Below are positions 56,808 through 64,000 of a stretch of DNA of 64,000 nucleotides, one piece after another. This stretch comes from Odobenus rosmarus divergens. Lineage: Eukaryota > Chordata > Mammalia > Carnivora > Odobenidae. The position numbers and the translations under genes are program-made. How positions within the stretch are numbered: the first letter of the stretch is position 1; every line of letters begins with the position of its first letter. Location of the stretch: positions 5,704,410 through 5,768,409 of the forward strand of contig NW_004450285.1 in NCBI RefSeq assembly GCF_000321225.1, read 5' to 3'. A model generated the notes under the pieces. That model had not been told where the DNA came from. It did not search any database and saw only the letters and a list, made by a program, of their open reading frames with translations.

Positions 56808-58258
56808 CAAGTCAGTATGGTACTGGCACAAAACCAGACATATAGATCAGTGGAACCGAATAGAGAACCCAGAAATGGACCCTCAACTCTATGGTCAACT
56901 CATCTTCGACAAAGCAGGAAAGAATAACCATGGAAAAAAGATGTCTCTTCAATAAATGGTGTTGAAAATTGGACAGCCACATGCAGAAGAATGAAACTGG
57001 ACCATTCTCTTATACCATACACAAAGATAAACTCAAAATGGATGAAAGACCTAAATATGAGACAGGAATCCATCAAAATCCCAGAGGAGAACACAGGCAG
57101 CAACCTCATCAACCTCGGCCATAGCAACTTTTTGCTAGACACATCTCCAAAGGCAAGGAAAACAAAAGCAAAAGTGAACTATTGGGACTTCATCAAGGTA
57201 AAAAGCTTTTGCACAGCAAAGGAAACAGTCAACAAAACCAAAAGACAACCGACAGAATGGGAGAAGATACTTGCAAATGACATATCAGATAAAGGACTAC
57301 TTTCCAAGATCTATAAAGAACTCACCAAACTCAACACCCAAAAAACAAATAATCCAGTCAAGAGAAGGGCAGAAAACATGAACAGACATTTCTCCAAAGA
57401 AGACATACAAGTGGCCAACAGACATGAAAAAATGCTCAATTTCACTCGGCATCAGAGAAATACAAATCAAAACCACAATGAGATACCACCTCATACCAGT
57501 CAGAATGCCTAAACTTTACAAGTCAGGAAACAACAATGGTTGGAGAGGATGCGGAGAAAGGGGAACCCTCTTACACTCTTGGTGGGAATGCAAGCTGGTA
57601 CAGCCACTCTAGAAAACAGTATGGAGTTTCCTCAAGAGGTTAAAAATAGAACTACCCTAGGATCCAATAACTGCCCTACTAGGTATTTACCCAGAGGACA
57701 CAAACATGATCTGAAGAGGCACCTTCACCCCAATATTTATAGCAGCAATGTCCACAATAGCCAAACTATGGATAGAGCCCAGATGTCCATCAACAGTTGA
57801 ATGGATAAAGATGTGGTGTATATATACAATGGAATATTACTCAGCCATCAAAAAAGATGAAATCTTACCATTTACATCAACGTGGATGGAACTGGAGGGT
57901 ATTATGCTGAGCGAAATAAGTCAATCAGAGAAAGACATGTATCATATGGTTTCACTCATATATGGAATTTAAGAAACAAAACAGAAGATCATATGGGAAG
58001 GGAGGGAAAAATAGAAGGACAAAATCAGAAAGGGAGACAAACCGTAAGAGACTTCTAACTATTGGAAACAAACTGAGGGTTGCAGGAGCGGAGGGGAGTG
58101 GGATGGGGCAACTGGGGGATGGGCATGAAGGAGGGCACGTGATGGAATGAGCACTGAGTGTTCTGTGCAACAGATAAGTAACTGAACTCTACATTAGAAA
58201 GTAATGATACACTATAAGTTAACTAATTGAATTTAAATAAGCTTTAAGAAAGTAAAAA
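56808..58258 (+). mobile_element. L1-C: 5'-truncated carnivore L1
   Basis: It begins inside ORF2 ('gtcagtatggtactggcac') and runs through the ORF2 C-terminus (to about 57972) and the G-rich 3' UTR. The terminal text is 'gcactgagtgttctgtgcaac', ending in a short A-rich tail. It is the least diverged L1 3' end in the window. Weak candidate target repeats (agaagtaaaaga and agaaagtaaaaag) flank it. Confidence 0.93.
56820..57972 (+). pseudogene. L1-C ORF2 C-terminal fragment
   Basis: The region downstream of RT is readable in three successive frames. 56991-57512 contains [20 protein letters not shown] and [20 protein letters not shown]. 57424-57612 holds the cysteine-rich end ([18 protein letters not shown], with the first Cys of the usual CWRGC changed to Gly and the usual LLHCWW Cys changed to Ser). 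57748-57972 contains [15 protein letters not shown]. At least two frameshifts separate these. No endonuclease or RT core is present. Confidence 0.9.
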
Positions 58259-60244
58259 GTAAAATATCTAATATTCTAGTATATTTAAGTACATCTTAAC
58301 ACATTAAAATTTAACTTGTTTTTACTTATGTATCAAACACAGTATTTGGTTTGCAAAAACTATCAAATCACCTTTCTCATGGCTTAAAAGTCATTTTCCT
58401 GGTTCTGTATTCAGTAAAAGTGCTATTGTTTCTGTGTTTACCTATTGTGTTTTGAAAGTTATAAAACCTGAGATTACCAGAGATCCTACCTTTCAGCAAC
58501 TTAGGAGTAATTATGAATCTCAAGAGAAAACAAAGATGATTCATTTAGCAAAGGGGCTAAGAATGCACATAGGCTCTGCAATGACAAGGGCTACAGATTT
58601 TTTTTATCTTAAGGTGAAATCAAAAATAGTTTATTTCAGCAAAATTGTTTACCTACATGATTTTCTTCTATTTTTTTTGCCAATTTTTTTTTTTTTACTT
58701 TCATGTGTGTTTTCATGTATGAAGCCACATCAGGGTCCACATCTTAGATATAATTATTCCTCACTTAAAATGAAGATGATATTTATACCAATAACAAATA
58801 GAACTGTGATTTCACAACAGCTAAATTTGTAAAAAAAATAGCAATATTTTTAATCAGCAAAATAATAAAATATATTTGTCAGTTTGAAACAAAGTGACCT
58901 ATTTATGAAATGATGCTTATTGTTTCCATAGAGAAGTTTACCATCTCTGTAAGTTCACATTTTTTTTTTTGTCAGTGGAAGTTAGAATTTATGGAATAAA
59001 GAAAGCAAATGTCACCAAACTAAGACCTAATTGGCTGGCTTCCAGAAGGTCAATAGGGTACCATTTCCTTGATGATTTTACCATAGTCAAGAAAGTACAT
59101 CTAAGACTAGCAGTCTCCAAACATAATTTCATTAGGATACATGGAATGCATCCATCTCTCCAGAGTCAATTTAATTGCTTTCACAAAACTGATCCATAAA
59201 ATGAGAATTGCTTTTTTGGCAATATAGTCATTCCAGCTGTAATCTAATATATGCATCCCTTAAATATCTGCAAAGCATTAACAAAAACAATAGTTTATAC
59301 TATTGGAACTAGGTTGGGCTGCCTGAACAGACAATTCAGCTTGGGTGGAGATTGTCATAATGAATGTTTAACAACAAAAATAGAGTGGAAATGCTTACTT
59401 ACATCACTGTAGTTACTACATTGCCGGTAGTTATTGAGACAACGAGGATGGAAGAGGAATTATTTGCCTGTGGGATTGGCATTGGGAGAGAGAGCTGTAG
59501 TCCAGACCCTCAGACACTGATAGGGCTGACGGTGCTCTACTCAAGAGCTGATGCTTGGTTTTAATGGTCTTAAAAACAGTTGAAAAACTCCCACCTCCAA
59601 TGCCAGCAGCCAAGCTTTGGTTTGTGTTTTGTTTTGTTTCCCCCTACTCTCAATAATTTGGCTTCTTTTGTATAGGAAAAATACCAGCATATGAACTAAC
59701 ACAACTACATATTATATAATATGTTTCTCCATTTACAAACCACATATATATTGTGCTACATGCATGTGTTATGAAAGAAAGGATGAATAAAAATAAGTAC
59801 AACCTCAAGCTAGCAGGAATTTTCTCACTGATAGGGCCAGCTCCATTCTATATCATTTAGAAAATAAAAAAAAATTGGAGAAGTGAAATGATGCTTGGTG
59901 TATTATAATAAGGAGAGGCATATGTAAATTTCATTGTTTCATAGCATCAAGCCAAAATAATGCTTTATTCTCTACAGTTGGCATTTCTTGGCAATGGGGT
60001 ATTACACACAATTTCACTGGTTAAAACTTCATTCTGAAGTTTTGTATCAGCACTATTAAGTTTTCCCCTGTGACACCTTTTTCTGTGATTTCAGGGTTCA
60101 AGAGCTCCAGATTATGTTGATGCATTATTTCTTATTATATCCTAATACTGCCACCCAAGTTATTATCAAGATTTACTTACCTGAACATATTTATATTATT
60201 TAGATTTCAGCTTTTATACATGAGTTGACTGAAATTTTAATTCT
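58259..60244. other. Unique sequence
   Basis: Includes a 132-codon frame (58434-58832), the longest outside L1 that contains no N. Its composition (phenylalanine and leucine runs over T-tracts) suggests chance. T-runs lie at 58686-58697 and 58959-58969. No repeat family was recognised. Confidence 0.5.
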
Positions 60245-60478
60245 AGGTCAAGGTTTCTCACCATTGGTGTTTTGGGAAATTATTCCTTGGTAGGGACTGT
60301 CCTGTACATTATAAGATGTTTAGCTACATCTCTGGCTTCTACCTACTTGGTTCAGGTAATGCGTATAAGGTTCTAGGAATACCTCCTCTCCACTTGTGAC
60401 AATGAAAATTGTCTTCAAGCATTGCCAAAATTTCTTGAGGGTTAAAACCCCCCACAAGTTGAGGCACTGCCCTAAATG
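60245..60478 (-). mobile_element. hAT-type non-autonomous DNA element
   Basis: Plus text 'aaggtttctcaccattggtg', 'ggactgtcctgtacattata', 'agatgtttagctacatctctggc', 'cacttgtgacaatgaaaattgtct' and 'gcattgccaaaat' matches in order a common mammalian hAT MITE whose ends read 'ggttctcaaccttggc'. The family name (MER5/MER20-type) is not certain. No transposase. Confidence 0.72.
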
Positions 60479-61453
60479 GCAATATTAATAGTGAAAGAGT
60501 GAATTAGGGAGTTGGCTTTAACTCCGACTTTCCTCCCCCATCTCTCCTACAGCATCCAGGAGTAGGAAGGACTAGAAAACAGAGCCTGTGCCTCCCTTCA
60601 ATGCCACATCTTAGGAAGGAAGGAAGAAACTTGAAAACTAATGGATGTAAGTATGGGTTAGTGATTTTTTTAAATTCCTTTGACTGCATCCCTAAAATAT
60701 CAGTTACTGCTTCTCTCTTCAAGGTTTAGTTACAGTGATGTATATATTCATAGGTTTTCTGTTCCTCTTCTAGAATATATTTTGTTAGTGCAAATGCCAT
60801 CTACAATAGTACCATCAAAGAAAATTTATCTTACAAGATTTAAAAAATAGTTATTGTGGGGTGCAAATTAGACATTCACAAAGATCAGCTTTTACAAAAT
60901 ATTGTTATCCAATGTATTATTTTTCTGCTAGATGTAATATAACTCTCACAAAAAGATAAAAGAGTTATATTGAATGCTATCTCACCTTGAAGAATCTAAA
61001 TACATATTAAAATAATAAATGTTATGTACTTCCATAAAGAATACTGTTCAACAGGGCTTAAATTAATATTTTTCAATGTCATTTAAAGTATGAAAATTTC
61101 TATAGGTAATCTTTATCATTCAAAGCTGATAAGAAATGTTTTTAAAAAATATTCCCTATTTCCAACTGAATATTTTGCTCTATTTTGTGTAAGAGTAGAC
61201 AATGTTCATTATTTGAAGCAAAACAGATGTGAAGGTAAAACTTTGTAGAATCTAGTTCATTTACAAGTTGAGTCTTTTTACACTTATACTAGTTTACAAG
61301 ATTTCTTTGTTTCACTGTGTTCCATTTGTGGTTCATAAATATCCGGCTGTCAACATAGGGGTTCCAAACTACTGGCTTGTTTTCTTTTGCTATAGTTTTT
61401 TTTTTTTTTCTTAACTTTCTCGGCCTCAAATTATTTATCTTTGAAGTGACTCT
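60479..61453. other. Unique AT-rich sequence
   Basis: No gene or repeat was recognised. A T-run lies at 61397-61409. A GC-richer patch at 60520-60620 has a 72-codon minus-strand frame with no domain. Confidence 0.5.
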
Positions 61454-61465
61454 AAAAAGAACTTC

Positions 61466-61656
61466 TTTGGGGCACCTGGGTGGCTCAGTTAAGCCTCCGC
61501 CTTCAGCTCAGGTCATGATCCCAGGGTTCTGGGATCCAGCCCCAGGTCAGACTCCCTACTCAGCAATGAGCCTGGTTCTCCCTCTCCCTCTGCCTACCTC
61601 TCCACCTGCTTGGGTGCTCTCTCTCTCTGTCAAATAAATAAATAAATACAATCTTT
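61466..61656 (+). mobile_element. CAN-SINE, 12-bp TSD
   Basis: The head is 'ggggcacctgggtggctcag', but part of the A-box region is missing: 'ctcagttaagcctccgcc' lacks the usual ggttaagcgtc spacing. A CT run and an (AAAT)n tail follow. Repeats aaaaagaacttc at 61454-61465 and 61657-61668 bracket it. Confidence 0.96.
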
Positions 61657-61668
61657 AAAAAGAACTTC

Positions 61669-62229
61669 GTACATACACATATGAATGACTCAAGATTTAC
61701 CAAATCCAGAGTGGGTATTTGGCCTTCACTATCATGGGGTAGAGAAAAATAATGAATTTTATAATCAAATAGGCTGGTCAATGCAATGTATGCTGATTAC
61801 TCTGTGTGTGTGTAAGAATCACTTACTCATTTTACTATTAGTCACTTCATCCTTCAAAACAGGTATATAATGATCCTGCAAATGTGTTGTAAGGAAATAG
61901 TTCAGATTATACATATATGACTGCTAATATACGTTCTCATTCTTTCCCCATTTCTTTTCATTCCACAAATGTATGTTGAGTGCCTGATATATGCCAGGTA
62001 TCGGTTAGAACGCTTGGGTAAATCAGAGAACAAAGAGCAACAAGCTCTATCCCTGTGCATCTTACATAACTCTCCATGGTAGCAGCTGGCTCTGATAAAG
62101 GGACTAAAACCAGAGAGGACACATTTATGTGAAGAGTGAGCCTAGCAGTCAGGCTTTGGGAGAGTTAGATGTATGGAAAAGAAGCTATCTTTCATGATAG
62201 GCAGAGTACCCTTCATATTTTCTGTAGGA
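61669..62229. other. Unique sequence with a possible old repeat motif
   Basis: 'atgttgagtgcctgatatatgccaggtatcggttagaacgc' (61973-62013) is the 'tgagtgcctactatgtgccaggcactg' motif common to ancient mammalian repeats. The family is not resolved. No gene was recognised. Confidence 0.5.
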
Positions 62230-62388
62230 ATAGCCATAAATAAGTTGCTTAACATCTTTGAATGTTGTTCTTTGTTTTTTTACTTCTAAAATTAGAATAA
62301 CAATATATATTATGAAGATTGTTCTGATGCCTCCAGTAATAGATTTATGGTATTCAGCACAGAACCAAGCATTGAATGAAATACCAGT
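62230..62388 (+). mobile_element. MIR (diverged)
   Basis: 'aataagttgcttaacatcttt', 'cttctaaaattagaataacaata', 'atgaagattgttctgatgcc' and 'cagcacagaaccaagcattgaatg' run parallel to the MIR core and 3' half. Confidence 0.6.
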
Positions 62389-62392
62389 TTCC

Positions 62393-62558
62393 CTTAAAAA
62401 TCACCTGTAGGCTTGTCACAACACAGGCTTCTGGGCTCTGCTTCCAGCATTTCTGATTTAGTAGGTCCTGGATGGTAACTGAGAATTTGCATTTCTGACA
62501 AGTTTCCAGGTGAGCTAATGATGGTGGTACCCACTTTGAGAACTATTGCCCTGGATAA
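62393..62558 (-). mobile_element. MER5A-like hAT-Charlie DNA element
   Basis: 'cacaggcttctgggctctgc', 'tttctgatttagtaggtcctgg', 'gagaatttgcatttctgacaagtttccaggtgagct' and 'ccactttgagaactattg' match MER5A in reverse complement. Non-coding relic, better preserved than the copy at 17300. Confidence 0.88.
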
Positions 62559-62688
62559 GCACTTTTGCAGGACAATTTGTGTCATCCGCACATATCAGAT
62601 TTAAATATAGAACTAGTACTCTCATTTGTGAAAAGAACAAACAAATAAACAAATATACTTCTCATAGTATCTTCTACTTGTCATTTTA

Positions 62689-62921
62689 TTTTATTTATTT
62701 TTTTAAGATTTTATTCATCTATTTGACAGAGAGAGAGATAGCAAGAGAGGAAACACAAGCAAGGGGAGAGGGAGAGGGAGAAGAAGGCCTCCCGCTGAGC
62801 AGGGAGCCCGATGTGGGGCTTGATGTGGGGCTCGATGGGGGCTTGATCCCAGGACCCTGGGATCATGACCTGAGCTGAAGGCAGACGCTTAACCGACTGA
62901 GCCACCTAGGTGCCCCCTTAA
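62689..62921 (-). mobile_element. CAN-SINE with internal repeat expansion, 11-bp TSD
   Basis: Minus-strand copy with (AAAT)n tail, GA-rich run and head 'actgagccacctaggtgcccc'. Repeats ttgtcatttta at 62678-62688 and 62922-62932 bracket it. Around 62811-62848 a unit like gatgtggggctt/gatgtggggctc/gatgggggctt occurs about three times where other copies have one. Confidence 0.95.
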
Positions 62922-62932
62922 TTGTCATTTTA

Positions 62933-64000
62933 ATGTATTAGTTATACCATGTGTCCGGGGATCTGCTTAGTGGTAAAATTAATACACTACTTCATTCACA
63001 TATTTCAGAAAGGCCTACACCATTCTAATTCTAGTGGTCTTTCTGTTTAGGACAAATATAAAATCTGAAACAAAATGTAATAAACAAAATTATATAAAAT
63101 CAGAAATTTTATAGTTATGCTTTACTTTTGTACTTTAAATTATATTTAGCATTTTTTTATTTCTTCTTATAATTTTCCTTTAAAATCTGTTTCCTTTTCA
63201 GTCTTCACTGGCAGAAGAGTATTTGGTAATTTAATTATAATTTTTATTTGAAGCTTTAATGAAGTTAACATGCTTTATATTTAAGGCTAAACTACAGGAA
63301 AATCAACTACCTTAATACAAATGAACTACATTTCCTTTCTCTTTTTGGTTTTGCTAAATGAGGAAGGAGACGGCAATATTTTGTCCTGGGACATCTCCCA
63401 GTGAATTACTATGTCCATACCCCTTTGGTTAGGACTAATCCAATTCTGCTTAGAATCTTTTAAGTTGTCTGATAATCTAAAGGAAAATCCCATTAATATG
63501 TGTTATCTGCAATTTCTGCAATATGATTAAACTATGTAGGATGCCAATTTTTTTCTTTTATTACATCTTTTAATTGACTTACATACATTTTAAAAATCAG
63601 ATCATTTTCAAGTAGATACATACACACAATCTTGTTAGAGTTTGGATTCAATTTTAGCCCCATGAGTTTGAAAATGTATTTGATCCCACTTCACAGCAGA
63701 TAAATAATTTCTGTCTTTCATAGAAAATTAGTTTTCCACTGTTGCTCCAAAACTGCTTTCATGCATATAAATTTGCAAGAAAAATAATTATCATCAAGTG
63801 TGATTTAGAGCTCCATAGCCAGGAGATCACTAGCAAAGGGCACTTCTGGAGTAACTGTGAGAAATAAAACCAATACTACATTCTTTTATTTAGCTCTGCC
63901 TATATTCTGTGTGACTGTAAAGGGAAGTAAAATGACTGATTTCTCCTACTTAAAAGAAGAAAAATTTTGTAATCAAATCGAAGTAACTCCTAGTGAAGAA
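62933..64000. other. Unique AT-rich sequence to the window end
   Basis: No gene, RNA or repeat was recognised. Several stretches are A/T-rich with no open frame above 60 codons. Confidence 0.5.

Noticed and set aside
58434..58832. 132-codon frame outside repeats
   Set aside because: Low-complexity F/L-rich translation over T-tracts, no splice or promoter context and no recognisable domain. Probably chance.
60245..60478. Possible conserved hairpin RNA
   Set aside because: The terminal similarity is explained by a hAT MITE with inverted ends. No small-RNA hairpin geometry was visible.

Overview
The window is AT-rich mammalian nuclear DNA. It carries no convincing protein-coding gene, RNA gene or CRISPR array. 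The clearest taxonomic marker is 17 copies of a tRNA-derived SINE that begins with a 'cctgggtggctcag' head and ends in a CT-rich run, (AAAT)n and A-tail. This is the carnivoran CAN-SINE family. The head and body look like the arctoid form (bear, seal or mustelid lineages) rather than the young dog or cat forms, but the exact family cannot be settled by eye. The L1 3' ends (the 'gagcactgggtgttat' motif) are also of the carnivore type.

Layout. 1-745 is the 3' end of a carnivore L1. 746-12260 is mostly unique AT-rich DNA with a probable HAL1/L1 relic, L2 and MIR relics, an L1 3' end and two SINEs (3.1 and 11.2 kb). 12262-14050 is an ancient plus-strand L1 hit by three SINEs. 14806-15075 is an old MLT1-like LTR, 17300-17465 is a MER5A-like DNA element, and 18729-19405 is a folded-back L1 fragment. 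21950-23436 is an L1MA9-like minus-strand element, followed by a nested carnivore L1 cluster at 23437-35983. In that cluster an outer element (L1-A) is split at 27709/34004 by an essentially full-length inner element (L1-B), which itself carries two SINEs and a 430-base assembly gap. 36-49 kb is largely unique sequence with MIR, L2 and SINE relics. 49075-55800 is a long ancient minus-strand L1 interrupted by an MLT1 LTR, four SINEs and a tiny L1 3' end. 56170-56625 is another L1M tail and 56808-58258 is a 5'-truncated carnivore L1. 58.3-64 kb is mostly unique, with a hAT relic, two SINEs, a MIR and a MER5A.

All recognisable coding sequence belongs to decayed L1 ORF1/ORF2. L1-A and L1-B have both lost the catalytic glutamate of the endonuclease. 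L1-B also has a frameshift immediately before its FADD motif, so neither looks capable of autonomous movement. The window looks like an intergenic or deep-intronic, repeat-dense region. I did not find an undescribed biological system. The most interesting items are the fold-back L1, the nested L1 stratigraphy with a missing target duplication, and one possible small symmetric exon near 41.15 kb. Family names are assigned by recall of consensus sequences without a database search, and edges are accurate to a few bases only where target-site duplications are quoted.
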